Part shown: positions 11,061 to 22,424 of the stretch, one piece after another
Numbering within the stretch: position 1 is the stretch's first letter
Layout: every line of letters starts with the position of its first letter
Assembly (NCBI RefSeq): GCF_964204865.1
Contig: NC_135259.1
Span: 17,308,974 to 17,372,973, forward strand
DNA: 64,000 bases
Reading direction: 5' to 3'
From: Styela clava
Taxonomy: Eukaryota; Chordata; Ascidiacea; Stolidobranchia; Styelidae
Position numbers and translations under genes: made by a program
Notes under the pieces: model-generated
Told to the model about the DNA's origin: nothing
Databases searched by the model: none
What the model saw: the letters and a program-made list of their open reading frames with translations, nothing else

Positions 11061-11665
11061 AAAGTGGGGAACGAGGAGATAACGAGATTTTTGAATTTCT
11101 CAAATCGAAATATTCCGGCAGAGCAGAACTTGTGGACTATTGGAAAACAAATTTTTGGGTTATCGATTCCCGTACTTGTAGCCAAACATTAATAATATTC
11201 CATCTCTTGTGTCCTGAATTCAATATTTAAATTTTAAGGTTTTTAGATCGCACGGGATCATATGCGGATAGAACTTTATTCTAACTCTACAAATGAATTG
11301 CTAAGAAGTCGAAAATACACAATGGCTACTCACAGTTCTTCTGCTGTAGATAAACGACTTTCCATTACTTCTATTCGTTTTTCTAGCATTCTAATGCGTT
11401 TCATGATGGAATATATTACAATCAGATCCAAGTTACCTGAAAGATTACGTTTAATAGAGTATGTATGAGTTGAATAAATATTAAAATGAAAATTGTTGAA
11501 GTTTACCAAATTAACTGTGATTATTCAAGAAACATTTTTTTTTAATATACATTCCTACTATCAGTGGGGGATCCTTTGTACAAAGTCGATGCCACGAATG
11601 AAAAAATGCGAGATTTGAAAAAAACACGAGATATGTGGTAAACGTACTCTCACGTTTTTAAGTTT
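11061..11665. other. Region downstream of the minus-strand gene
   Basis: No exon supported. On the minus strand an AATAAA (reverse complement at 11276-11281) lies about 390 bp after the stop codon of the gene at 11666 and could be its polyadenylation signal. Confidence 0.35.
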
Positions 11666-12060
11666 TTAGCTCGCAAAGCGTTTAAAATAGAACTTTGACT
11701 CTGACAACAATTTCAGCAAAGATCGAAGTCAAGTTTTTTGACTGAAAAAGCAATTCTGGAGTGGTGAAAGAGAGCGACAGTCCATTTATTTAGAAACCCG
11801 ATTTGAGATTTGGGTAAGGTGTTGAATTCTTGTCAATAAGAAGACAGGGTGAAATTTAATTTTACCTGCATCACGTTCTAAACTTCTTCTATCAGAAGAA
11901 TAACCGTCGAAAGAAGTAAGCTGCGCAAAGTTAATTGTACTGAAATCATTGTCTTCATGATCACTTTGTTCTTCTACATGGAAATTAATTTGATTGTAAT
12001 ATCTTTGTATGAGGATACCTTTGTATAATAAGGTAATACAAGCTAAACGTTTGTTTTATG
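11635..12060. repeat. Downstream copy of a ~690-bp-period tandem duplication
   Basis: Contains one 36-codon exon and the functional-looking last exon of the minus-strand gene. The paralogous copy is at 12330-12760. Conservation extends through the introns but is strongest in the exons. Confidence 0.7.
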
Positions 12061-12679
12061 ACAAAAAAATAACAAATTAGTTATTATCCAGTTACGGTTA
12101 GCGGTCGCAATGATTTGAAATTTGAATTTCCAGTGCAATCTGCTTTCTTCACCCAAACTCTGACTGCATAATCGCATTTGACCCGCAGGACACAAGTTGC
12201 GAACTCCCATAACACATTACATGATGGGACTAGATATCGTCGTTGCTTTGTATCTATGAATATTTTGTTTTCGCATTTGGCTAATTTATAGAGTCAGAGT
12301 AATATTTAACTCCGTTATCACGTCACAGTTATGTGCTGAACGTACTCTTACGTTCGTAAGAGTTTTAGCTTGCAAAGCGTTCAAAATAGAACTTTGACTC
12401 AGACAACAATTTCAGAAGAAAATCGGAGTTTTTTGACTAAAAAAAAACAATTCTGGAGATGTGTGAAAAAGCAGGACTTTATTTCTTCAGAAACCTGAGT
12501 TGGGATTTGGAAAAGATGTTGAAATTCTTGTCAATAAAAATATGGGGATAAAATTTTGTCTTTGATTTTACCTGCATCACGTTCTAAACTTCTTCTATCA
12601 GGAGAGTAGTCTCCGAAAGAAGTAAGCTGTGCAATGTTGATTGTACTGAAATCATTGTCTTCGTAATCGCTTTGTTTTT
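11666..12679 (-). CDS. 3' end of an unidentified gene with a tandemly duplicated 36-codon exon
   Basis: Three minus-strand exons fit in phase: 12572-12679 (108 nt), 11866-11973 (108 nt) and 11666-11700 (35 nt, ending in TAA). The two 108-nt exons are paralogous. Both start after an AG acceptor, are phase 1-1, end in ERDA plus one G, and use the same donor (gtaaaat). Their peptides share QSD.EDNDFSTIN.AQLTSF and YS.DRRSLERDA. The differences are few: K/E, H/Y, F/I, DG/GD and S/P. The last exon adds ESKFYFKRFAS. The whole ~690-bp unit (exon, intron and last exon) is duplicated. In the upstream copy the last-exon acceptor CAG has become CTG, so splicing could run through to the downstream exon. 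The peptide is acidic and Ser-rich, probably intracellular and disordered. I do not recognise the family and found no exons further upstream with certainty. Confidence 0.65.
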
Positions 12680-12760
12680 CTGAATGCAAATTATTTTGAT
12701 TATATTATCTTTGTATGAGGATACCTTAGTATAAGGAATAGAAGCTGAAAGTTTGCTTTA
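12330..12760. repeat. Upstream copy of the same tandem duplication
   Basis: Carries the other 36-codon exon (12572-12679) and a silenced copy of the last exon near 12364-12396. That copy still reads SKFYFERFAS-stop, but its acceptor AG is lost (ttgtctgag instead of ttgtcagag). Confidence 0.7.
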
Positions 12761-14018
12761 TGGGTCAAACTGAACTGTGGACGTTTGACATATTTTTGAC
12801 ATTATTGCAGTTGTTATGCTTTATTTTTTTGTTTTTTTTCTTTTGAACTACTTAATTAATTATTTTAATTATTACTATTCGCTAAAAAAATATTATTTTT
12901 CCATTATTCCTTGGATTTTCTGGGAACATTCCTGAACGTTTTTTTTGTCGATTCTGAGAAAACTGTTTAAAATCACGATGAATTAGCGGAAGATTTTTTT
13001 TATGCACGGTGAGTTAAAAATTTATTGTAATAAAGCGACTTTGTCGATTCTATTTTAGACGAAGAAAATACTTTGCTTCTCGATCCTTTGCATTAGGCTA
13101 CGTACCTGATTCCCCATACAAATAAGTTGCGTCGTCATAGTTTGATGCAGACCATTTGCTAAATGTGAAATATAAATATACAAGTTTGCGTTTTTACATT
13201 CAAGACGTAGACTAGAGGATCGAAATTTCAATGGCATGGCCTCCTTAGCAATCTGGGGTTTTTCCCTCATGCCAACTATTTCATACATAATACCAAAATT
13301 CTACAGAGCCGAGCGTGAACGTATTAACCGTCTCGTGTAAATTGGTAACTATATAAATTATAAAACTGTCGGTGAACAGCTGGAACTGATATGGACAAAC
13401 TACGACCTGTGGGTCAAATCCGACTCGTTGGGTAATGGCCCGCAATCGATATGGCCCGCATGATGCTGGCACAATCAAACTGAAACCAAATTTTGATGAT
13501 TTAGCTAAAGAAAAAATAGCTCAAGGATATTGTTGAGATGGCGATTAAATTTATTTTTATCATCTGGTTCATTGTTTTTCATTTTCGCTTTTGTAACACT
13601 GTGAATATTGCTCATAAAATGTAACTTTTCACGTCACACTTACATGACCCGCCAGTTTCAGGTGGGAAATTTTTTTGTGGCCCCTGATCAAAAAACCTTG
13701 CCCGCCCCTACTAGAATCACGGGGGGTAAGCATAGTTTCGACCGTATATAGTATATAGTATTTTGAAATAATAAACAAACTTGGAAAACAGTTGGGTTAT
13801 TTCTGAATATTAATAAAGATATTCCGTATTACTACCAAAAAACGGTAACTTGTTTTATCAAAAGTTATCAAAACATTGATAAATACTAAATGTGAATCAG
13901 AAAACATTAACCTGTTTTTTTTTAAACAGATAAATATCAGTAAATATTTCTCTCGAAAATACAGAGATTTGTAATTACGTTTCAAATACTTGTTTTACTC
14001 ATTACCCTTACTGGTTTT
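12761..14018. other. Transposon-scarred intergenic or intronic DNA
   Basis: The 13380-13480 stretch (repeated CGGGCCAT and a GGATTTGACCC-like motif on one strand) and the 13620-13720 stretch (GGCCCCTGATCAAAAAACC) look like pieces of hAT-type repeats. No exon supported. The minus-strand open frames at 13055-13288 and 13281-13478 fall in this repeat DNA. Confidence 0.4.
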
Positions 14019-14228
14019 GGTACTCCCGTAGTATGTATACCAGGTTAGAGTTTTTTATTCCGTTTTTACTTATTTTGGTTCTATTATGTGTTCGGGGACT
14101 GTCTGTGTTAGCCAAGTGTAATATCCCCCCCATCCATAGGTTCAAGTCCCTACAATCAACTTGATGTAAATAAAGTAGGCGAGCAAAATTAGTTACTTCC
14201 ATATTGGTACACATAGTACTGGAGCGCC
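14019..14228. mobile_element. Family P MITE, variant with internal ACACAGACAG-type segment
   Basis: Starts GGTACTCCCGTAGTATGTA and ends in a GGAGCGCC-like end. The centre has GTTCGGGGACTGTCTGTGTTAG and a downstream GGTTCAAGTCCC. Similar variants lie at 59707-59912 and 62780-62993. It shows no clear gene. Confidence 0.6.
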
Positions 14229-14571
14229 CTGGTTTCTATCACTTCTTTCTGCAAGGTTAGTAAAATCACAAGTTTTGACAATAAATTTTTGGTGTTCCGG
14301 AAACCCACATTGTACAATTTCTGGTATTTTCGAAAGAAAATTACTGGTTAAACTCCGTAAATTAGTTATAAAATTATTTTACAAAATTCCTCCCATACCT
14401 ATTTTTAGTCTGTTCTTGATTGTCTCGTTGGGAAGCCATTTCTTTGATATAGGTTTGAGGTTCTTGACAAATACGGAGTACTGCTAGAATATATACTGAA
14501 TGAGTCAAAATTGGGGTTACAGTTAACATAGAAACATTTAATGTTAACTATAATCCCATTTCTGACCAATC

Positions 14572-14780
14572 GGTGCTCCCGAAGTATATGAACCAAGATG
14601 GCGGACACCGAAATGTAATATGTGTACCAGGTCAGGGTTCGTCCAAAATTTCAGGTACAAATACTACGGGAGTCGCTTGGCTATTCCCCCAACTCGTAAT
14701 AGAACTAAAATGAATGAAATTGAAATAAAATTATAGCCGAACCCTAGCCTGGTACACATACTACGTTCCGGTGTACGACC
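14572..14780. mobile_element. Family P MITE, right end truncated
   Basis: Left arm GGTGCTCCCGAAGT with AACCAAGATGGCGGACACC; right arm breaks off after GTTCCGGTGT. Same central CTCGTAATAGAAC as other copies. Confidence 0.7.
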
Positions 14781-15473
14781 AATCAAAGGAAAGTTTTTAT
14801 CAAATTAATTCTGATTCCTGTTTCTGGATTGACAAAAATTTAAACTTCGCTTTCTTGCACGAAGGAGAATTCGAAATTTTTGTACGAGCACTTGGTCTCT
14901 AGCGTCAGAAATTTTTATAATCTTATTTTCTAATTCCGGAGGTTTTGAAATCACGCAGAAAACCTTAAATTAACCTTGAAACCTTAAAAACAGAGTACCT
15001 GCGTAAAATCCTTATCCGCACTCCGGTTAACCATCGCTAAATACCATTGAACCTGCATATTGTTTCGTTTTATTTCTCTCTTACAGTGCGATATGGCGCT
15101 TGAGTCATGTCTGTTATTCAAATATTACATAAATAAATTGAATAAGTTGAATTTACTTGTTTTAGCGTATATATGATGATTTTCATATTGTTCCAACATC
15201 TTTATATTAATACTATTACAGCCCCATTTTTTTTTATATTGCTTTCAATATTTTATAGTTGATCGGCGGTGATAATCTTTGCTCAATAATGATAATATTA
15301 ACCGCAATTTGTCACTGATTTTACTGATCGCATTTTTAAAGTATTGGCGCATCATGGTTTCCGTCTATTGTGAGATTATTGCAACGCTGCGTTGGCGATC
15401 TCATTGTAGCACGGGCGTCGGAACGTGTCAAGTCCCGTTGTGCACTTCCCTATATAATTACATATGCTAGTTC
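14781..15473. other. Intergenic, no gene seen
   Basis: No exon with splice borders. The 63-codon frame at 15279-15470 has no recognised domain. Confidence 0.4.
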
Positions 15474-15779
15474 AGGTGCGTGTAACAGACGGCCCGCGGG
15501 CCACCACCAGGCCTGCCAAGCCGTTTAGTGTGGCCCTTCTTAGCACTCAAGTTTTTCCCCATTAAGTATAAAAATCATGATCAAAAGTTTGTTTAATAAA
15601 AATGCATTCACGTGGGTATAAATAGATAATGTTTTTTGCTCTTGCCGCTGCTTTAAACCATTGCCCGGTGCCTTTATTACTGTAAGGCTAAGCGATAGTC
15701 GCGTTCTCTATTATTGCGGTCCAGCTAGATTTTCGAATTTGGTTATATGGCCCGCTGACAAAAATGTTGCACACCCCTG
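15474..15779. mobile_element. hAT-like non-autonomous element
   Basis: Ends are inverted: CAGGTGCGTGTAACA on the left against a right end whose complement is CAGGGGTGTGCAACA. The inside has GGCCCGCGGGCC and GGCCCGCTGACAAAAATG, typical of hAT MITEs in animals. CTAGTT occurs on both flanks but offset by a base, so the 8-bp target duplication is not exact. Relatives are seen at 25870-25931 and 63280-63350. Confidence 0.55.
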
Positions 15780-16588
15780 TCTAGTTAGATTGTAAATCAA
15801 TTATATTAGTGAATTTGATATTTGCGATATTAATATTATTAGCACAAAAATGTTTAAGAAACCAAGCATCGATCACGAGAATGAAACTTAATCTAATTTA
15901 CTCTGAGAACTTATTCAACTTATCCGTGATCTAAAAACATTTTCGTAAGGCTGGGCATTGTCGACACACCATGTTTCATCACTTACAGGTCATATTTCAG
16001 AATTCCTTTTTTAAAATATGGCTTCAAAAAATAACTGAGCTATTCATCTCGACCTTTATCAGGTGGCAGGTCTATGTCAGATCGAATCAACAAAAACAAT
16101 GCACAGAACTACTGTAGTATAGAAATGAATTTGTACTAAATTAGGAAACAAAGTATCTATCAACTTTTACACAGAATATCCAATTTTATTTCTTCTTTTT
16201 GTGATGATTGACCAGACCTATATGAAAAGAGCAGAAATTTGAAATATAGGAGATACGTGCTTCAGTCAACGCAAAACAAGTTTCCACGAGAAATCGTCTT
16301 TTTTAAAAACAAGACAGCGATGCTCGAATATATGGACACGGAGTAGTGAGGGTATACAGTCTGTCACAGTAGCCTACCCGTGACCGCAGTGTTCACGACT
16401 TCGTCTGACGACAAGGCCGAACTGCCTTAAAGAGCGTAATTTCTAATTTTGGTGACATCATCGCAGACAAAAACGTAACGCTCAGGGCCCACAGAAATGT
16501 TTGAGATAAATAAAAGTAATGAACTTTTAGGCGAAATTTTAGCCAATAAAAGTTTCAAAGCAATTGATCCACTAGTTAACGAGAAAAG
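15780..16588. other. Intergenic, no gene seen
   Basis: AT-rich DNA with no supported exon; it ends where the first segmental duplication begins. Confidence 0.4.
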
Positions 16589-19090
16589 CGATTTTTTATC
16601 ATAACGATAGGAAGAAAAATTCTAACAACAACAAAAACATAATAAAAAAAACAATCTATATGTTCACTACGTGCCCCAAAATAAAGAAACCAGAATCAAT
16701 TAACATTACATTTGTCTGGCAGAAACACTCAATATACATAAAATACAATCTCAGAGATTTGGACAAAGTCGATCAAACAATGATTTGACGCAAAGAGAGA
16801 AACTTGAAAATCCCCAAACGTCCCTAAAAAAAGTCCAAATGTTCTTTAAACTTGAAGCGCTTCCTTACACAGAGATTTGTTAAAAGCGAAGATGCGAGAA
16901 AATCATGAGGAGAACGAAAAGAATGTTTATTTCAATGAAATTTTCACTCGAACGAACCGTAGCAAACTTCAATCTTATGTTAAAGATACTATCTCAAACT
17001 TTTGTCGATATTATTTAAGATTTTCAACGAAAGAATGTATTTCGTTGACACCTTGAGGCTATGAAACAAAACTTTCAGTTGCAGACAGTATAGCATCAGG
17101 ATGAATTGAACGTCATAATTAGTCGTAGACCGATCTAACAGAAATGGTAATTTGATTTTCCACGGCTTCACCACGTAGCGAAGTAACAGTCATTTGTTAT
17201 TTTTGAAAAATAATAAAATGAATTCAATGTTTTTATATTGCAAAGCTTTAGCAAAGCAGGCTCTACTTTTATAGATTTCGCATTGCTTTTGCAACTCATG
17301 TACAACCCGCCGGATGTCATAAAATTATTCATCACACGAATTTCAAACATAAAGATGCTAGAATTGCATAGTCAAACAGGTCAATTTAAAGATTTATAAT
17401 TTAAAGAAGTTCGTCACTCAGGTCTAACAATAATCTATGTGTTTGTTTCAAAAAGATCATATATTATACATAAATCTGTCAAAACCACGAAACATTTCAT
17501 CAACGTACAAGGGTTCCACAATTTCATGAAATACGCCATCCATACAAATGTAAGTATCGTAATATATGTTTATGAATCAGGCAGTGCTTTATGCTTTGTT
17601 GTCTACATTCAATATCAGTAAAGGTACACCGACTGGGCCTTATAGTTCGGCGCGCCCGATGTATTAAAAAAAATATAAGCTATTTATTGACAGTGCACTT
17701 TATAATCAGGTGCGCTGTATGGTCCGCACAATACGGTACGTTTTCTTCAAATCCTCTTGAACCCGAAATTAAAATGGAAATTTTGCTGTTCTATTTTATA
17801 TCATGGAACACTGTTTATGAAATATGGGACGCTTGTCTACCACCCATCTTTTCAGTTAACTGCGGTGCCTTACCGTACCGGTACCGATGCGCGATCTTCG
17901 TATCTATATATTATAGCATTACACTCTTGTCGTAATAAATTATCCCCGATAGCGTTCACAGTAACAAAACGATGCAGTTATTGTATTCTTGTAAAAATTT
18001 CCACATTATCTTTTAAACATTATCGTATGAATTTATATTCAAATGATTAAAAATAAATCAAAAGTTGAATATTTATTTTTTGCCGCCATTTTTCTCAAAC
18101 TATGTTTGGTTACAGGAAAGGACTTAAAACCTGCTTATGGTGTTGTTTATGTTGTTTTCCGTTTCCCATTGTTGGATTGGAGATCTTTATACTTGGAATA
18201 CTAATTAATGACACTGACACATTTGAAACGGTGGGTGGAGCTGTCGGCTTTATAACTCTTTCCATTATTTATGTTTGTGCTGCATGTTGTATCGTCTATT
18301 GCGATATGAGAAAACAAAGAAAAACAAAACAGCGCTCTAATATACAGAGCGTCAGTGAAAACTTTCAAAATGGCAATCAGGAAATGCAAAATACTGCGCC
18401 AGATCCTGAAAACATTGATGAAAAATCCATGGCACTCACGCCTTTGCCAAATGCCTCAAGTCACCAAGCATCATCTTCACCCAGCAACAGTGTAAACTCA
18501 TTGACAATAAACTCTAGCAGATCTAGTACAAATCTCTATGATCTGCCACCACACGATTGTACGTATGTCACGCCACAAGTTGAAAATATTGATGCCACCA
18601 TAGAAAACGACGTAAATGGATATCCACAGCAGACTTCAATTGCTACCCAACCCTGTATGCATGTACCAGAACCAGTGTGTTTATATAAAGATATGTATTC
18701 CCCTTGCTCAGAACAAGAACGTAGTTGCAAAATCACATCGTCAAAAGATGAATATCCCAGCATGCCACCACCACCCTACTGTCTTTTTGTCAAAAGTTGC
18801 ATAGAGGATATAAGGTTCAAGGAATCACGGGAATCAGCCTCTTCCGAAGAACAACAAACTGGTTGCTCAGTATCGCAATCTAGTGGTAAAGACCCTCCTT
18901 GTTATGACGTAGCTATTTTGATGTAGAAAATGTTCCGTCAACGATGAATTTTTTGAAATATACATTTTGTTATATATTGTTGAATGATCCCCATACACAC
19001 CTCATTATTAAAATACGACATTGACTTTGTTTAAAAGAGTGGTTCCCAACTTTTTCGTTAAATTCCTCCGTTTGACTATTTTGGAACTGT
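16589..19090. repeat. Segmental duplication, copy 1 (family A gene with 1.5 kb upstream DNA)
   Basis: Aligns with 25932-28230. The first ~900 bp (to about 17490) are almost identical between copies. From there through the gene the copies differ at many sites. The upstream part is also related to DNA on the minus strand at 35352-36420, 45572-46620, 39560-40560, 50095-51110 and 55760-56170, so the 5' flank of family A genes travels with them. Confidence 0.8.
18102..18926 (+). CDS. Family A small membrane protein with PPxY tail (most complete copy)
   Basis: 274 residues and uninterrupted. The N-terminus is short and basic (FGYRKGLKT) with a Cys cluster (CLWCCLCCFPF). Two hydrophobic segments (about residues 14-36 and 48-70) are joined by an acidic loop (INDTDTFETV), then a basic stop-transfer stretch (RKQRKTKQR). 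The long polar tail is Ser/Asn-rich, with SSSPSNSVNSL and two PY motifs: MPPPPYCLF near residue 225 and DPPCYDVA at the C-terminus. PPxY motifs bind WW domains, for example in Nedd4-type ubiquitin ligases, and YCLF fits a YxxΦ sorting signal. A tetraspan identity is unlikely, as only two membrane segments are visible. The start ATG is followed by TTTGGTTACAG|GAAAGG, which also looks like an acceptor, so a spliced upstream first exon is possible, as in family B. Convergent with the family B gene at 21.0 kb. I do not recognise the family. Confidence 0.7.
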   Translation: MFGYRKGLKTCLWCCLCCFPFPIVGLEIFILGILINDTDTFETVGGAVGFITLSIIYVCAACCIVYCDMRKQRKTKQRSNIQSVSENFQNGNQEMQNTAPDPENIDEKSMALTPLPNASSHQASSSPSNSVNSLTINSSRSSTNLYDLPPHDCTYVTPQVENIDATIENDVNGYPQQTSIATQPCMHVPEPVCLYKDMYSPCSEQERSCKITSSKDEYPSMPPPPYCLFVKSCIEDIRFKESRESASSEEQQTGCSVSQSSGKDPPCYDVAILM

Positions 19091-19679
19091 TTATTCCTCC
19101 CGCATCGGGCATAAAAATCCCTTTATTTAATCAGTCCTCATTGCATCCTTAACTAGTGCTATGCGCGAGTCGCTCTGTCGCTTTCGTACAGTTTGTGTAG
19201 TCTATAATGTGGGATGTGTGCATAAATAGGTAATATAGTAAAAATAAAGTACTAAAGAATATTAGTAATACAACAGAAAATATAAAACTAAATTCCTCAC
19301 TGAGGAGAAAGTCCTCTTGGGTGGCGAGACGTGGGTAAATATATTGGTATTAGCAAACCTCAATGAGACGTTTCAGTTAAAATTCTCGTTGTTATTTCGA
19401 TTTTTTGTAAACATGATGGCATACATATAATATTAAAAATGAAACTAGTGTCCCATTTTATCTGAAGTTGAATAAGGCAAATAAGTATATATCAGTTTCT
19501 AACCAACTCGAATTGTTTTATTAAACACCATTGCACCATGCACCATTGAAAATTCGTCTGTGAAAATTTCTGTGTTGCCCTGTTTCTCCTGGTGCTCCAA
19601 GCACAATATGTTCTCCAACTTTTTATTTCAGGGCGGGGGTCAAGAAGGGAGGGTATTATTTTGTTATTAGCGATAAAAC
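19091..19679. other. 3' flank of family A gene, repeat-rich
   Basis: Begins with a dispersed repeat (AGTGGTTCCCAACTTTTT near 19040) that also lies downstream of the family A copies near 28181 and 34550, on the matching side of the stop codon. No exon supported. Confidence 0.4.
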
Positions 19680-19789
19680 GGTACTCCTGAAGTATGCACA
19701 CCAAGATGTCGCACAACCTGAACCCTAACCTGGTACACATCCTAAGTTCAGGTTGTGCGCCATCTTGGTGCGCATGCTTCAGGAGGTCC
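19680..19789. mobile_element. Family P MITE, short palindromic subtype
   Basis: About 110 bp: GGTACTCCTGAAGTATGC, CCAAGATGTCGCACAACC, centre CTAACCTGGTACACATCC, and back. This is a distinct short subtype with GCGCACAACCTGAAC arms instead of GGCGGACACCGGAAC. Same subtype at 22320-22424, 29053-29342 and 31591-31692. Confidence 0.75.
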
Positions 19790-21002
19790 GATAAAACTAT
19801 GTATAATTTATGAAAATGTGTTTTGTATTTATTTGACTGATCATCTGCAATAGAATATGAGCCTCATTTTAATTATTCGAATACATTTTTATTTAAGAAT
19901 CAAGGTATTTGAAATTGTAGAGTGGTGTTCACCCCTATAGGGGAAATCCCTGCCTTGGCAAGTGCTTATTTTGCGTAATGTTTAATTCATCGTTGGTTAT
20001 CCTGTTTTTGTTTTTTCCGCAACAAATGAACCAGCCTATTTTGAATTCTCAGTGTTTGAAGGTGGAAAAAGCCGCCAGAAAGCAATTTTTTTACGTAATA
20101 CTTGTCTTTTTCAGCAAACTTGAGGATCTTATTGTTTTTTAAGTTACCGGTTACGATGAGCTACCTTCGTGTCCATATATAAGGTGTCACAAAATAAATG
20201 AAACCTGTATTTGAGCATTACTCTCTCTCTCTCTCTCTTTATTTTTAGTTTTTGAAGGTAAACGATCATCATGAATTCCCGTTTATTCTCAAGTCATTGT
20301 CGAAGGTGACAGTTGCACTGTGCAAGATTTTTTTAAACTTTATTCCACGCGCATTTTCACCAGAGCAACCTTTCGCGGGCCGAATAAAATTCCAAATGGC
20401 GAGTTGTTTGCACAAAAAACCCGGTATAATATATTCGGTCTATATTTGCAACGTCGAAAGTATATTTTCAATAGCATTATCGAAAAGGTATGCAAAATAG
20501 AAATTTTTGGCACTCCATTTAAAAGCTATTGCAAACGTAAAAAGCGAATGCAATTTGTGTGCTACTTTGATATATGATCTCAGTGGTTTTAGTTAGGGTT
20601 GAGATTAGGCGTTACGCAATTGAGATCGCATACCAAAGTTGCCTCGTAATTTATAAACCGATCTATTGTTTAATATTGCGACAACACATATATTGGTCTT
20701 AGGACCCTGTTACAGGTAGTCTTATATACCGTGATACATTTTCACATTTATAAAATAAAAGTATTCGTGTCTATATCGAGATATTTTAAAATAAATTTTG
20801 AAACTATAAGCATAAACTCTTCTAAGTAAGAGTTTTCCAAATAAACTTTCTACCTCGTAAGCATAGCCATTATATATACATGTATATATTTCAAAATACG
20901 TGACATGAAATTAATTGAAAATATAAATTAAAAGCTTCGTCCCCAAAAACTTTGTTTACTTTTTCAAATTATTGTCTGATTTATAAGTTTTTTTTTCATT
21001 CG
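19790..21002. other. Intergenic between convergent family A and B genes
   Basis: Contains a CT microsatellite at 20220-20238. The stretch 20580-20780 is related in reverse orientation to 34160-34370, 39230-39410 and 49790-49960, which also lie between B-type and A-type sequence. No exon supported. Confidence 0.45.
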
Positions 21003-21947
21003 TCAATACGAGCGAATAAAAAGTAGGGGTGTGGACTCGTCTTCGCCATCTTTTCCCGATTGGTGTGACGCAAATTCAGTTCCAGCGTTATTCGAATTTA
21101 TTTCGTCATAGTCCAATGTTGTTTCCGAACTTATAGTACTTCGCCAATTCATTTTTTCGTCCACTTTGGATTTCAAATTCTGACAAAATGATTTTAGTCT
21201 TTTGTAACAAATGCTGGCTCTTTCAAAGATATTGCATGTTAAGTTGTGTACATGTATATAAGCGACGGTACAGAAAAATACAACTAGGAACACAAGAGCC
21301 AATCCAACACCCATGAGCGTTACAGTTTCCCTATTGAAGCCAGCAATTGTGGTCGTTGTAACAATCAAGGCCAGATATACAATGATAAACATTGAAAAAC
21401 AAACAACCTTTCGACCTGAAATACGAAAAAAACAATATATATTAAAATATATGAGAGCGATGCTAATATATAAGAGTATAATGGAGTGGTACGCGTATAC
21501 AGTTACAGTCTTACACAGTATGCTGCCGGTACCCGCAGTGTTCACAACTGCAAGATCGCTAACTCAAAGATGAAATCGCTACAAGAAGCGCTATTTTTAA
21601 ATTTGATGACGTCATCACATACAAAAAGCGAATCTCTTAGACTCTCAGAGTGAACGAATCTGAAAATATTTTGTGCGTACCTCGTTCGTCAAAATGCGGA
21701 TATTCACACTCTGATAGGAAATAACTTATGTTATGATATTCATAATCAATAAATATTGTCATCTCCTATTTTAATTTAATATTTCCTTTAATTGAAAATT
21801 TGATTACAGAAACATGGTAAAATGCTACTTCAAAACGAGAGAAAAATTGACAGTTTTTTAGGCGTAATACATACGTCTCCAAACATATTGCTCATACTCG
21901 TACTGAGCCTGAAGCTCGTCATATTCTTCCATGGATTGTCCAACCAT
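21003..21947 (-). CDS. Family B small membrane protein, short-tail copy
   Basis: Two exons: 21875-21947 (ATG plus 24 codons and one base) and 21003-21415, joined in phase 1, giving 161 residues. Exon 1 encodes VGQSMEEYDELQAQYEYEQ, matching the 32-kb copy (MEEYYELQAQYGHGQ). Exon 2 has two hydrophobic segments separated by a loop GFNRETVTLMG, then a basic, Cys-containing region, and a short acidic tail with ISSETTLDYDEINSNNAGTEFA. It ends TPLLFIRSY, with no PPxY, so this copy lacks the long tail of its paralogues. Longer upstream reading in the same frame (to 21545) is intron. Likely integral membrane; function unknown. Confidence 0.65.
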
Positions 21948-22319
21948 TGTATTGCAGTTCTTTATTCCACACTACCTTCCAAGAGAATTATGTTAAAATA
22001 ATTGCATTTGCGCGCAATCTGATGGAATATTTGGATTAGAAAAGGTGTCCAAATGTAACCTCCGCCTAAATACATTGCTAAGATTAGATATATAGAGGCT
22101 TACCATACGTCCCGCTTTAGGCGGTACAGTCACGTTTTTTAGCGTATTGTCCCGTCGTCCCGAAAAGACGGCCAAAAGTCCCGCTTTGGCGTTCGGCCAT
22201 TAAGCATTTATGCATAATACACTGAGGGAGCGCAGCGCTAGCCTACTTACTGAATGCGTTATTTGTTTGTTACGTTGGTTCCCGCTAACACTGTCAGCGA
22301 ACGTATCACGTGTAAAATC
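21948..22319. other. 5' flank of the 21-kb family B gene
   Basis: No exon or clear promoter motif. Partial repeat similarity around 22100-22200 (GTCCCGCTTTAGGCGG-like, repeated as GTCCCGCTTTGGCG), resembling a decayed transposon end. Confidence 0.35.
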
Positions 22320-22424
22320 GGTACTCCCGGAAGTCAAGAAGTATGCGTACAACCTGAACATGGTATGTGTACCAGGTTAGAGATCAGGTTGTGCGCCATC
22401 TCGGTGCACATACTTCTCGGGAGC
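22320..22424. mobile_element. Family P MITE, short subtype
   Basis: Arms GGTACTCCCGGAAGT and CACAACCTGAACATGG with the complementary right arm ending CTTCTCGGGAGC. Confidence 0.7.

Noticed and set aside
10719-11192. 157-codon + strand open frame
   Set aside because: Overlaps an equally long minus-strand frame and coincides with a stop-poor degenerate 10-bp repeat; no domain or splice context.
13055-13478. Two minus-strand frames of 77 and 65 codons
   Set aside because: They lie in hAT-type repeat fragments and have no coding features.
14108-14152. tRNA-like A and B box motifs (TTAGCCAAGTG and GGTTCAAGTCC) suggesting a SINE
   Set aside because: Box spacing is too short for a tRNA, the A-box part is the complement of a normal MITE segment, and no cloverleaf could be drawn.
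17439-18050. Overlapping short frames upstream of the 18.1-kb gene
   Set aside because: The equivalent frames in the 27-, 35- and 45-kb copies are broken or shifted, so conservation is at DNA level only.
18102-18926. Tetraspanin or claudin identity for family A
   Set aside because: Only two hydrophobic segments and no CCG or claudin signature are present.
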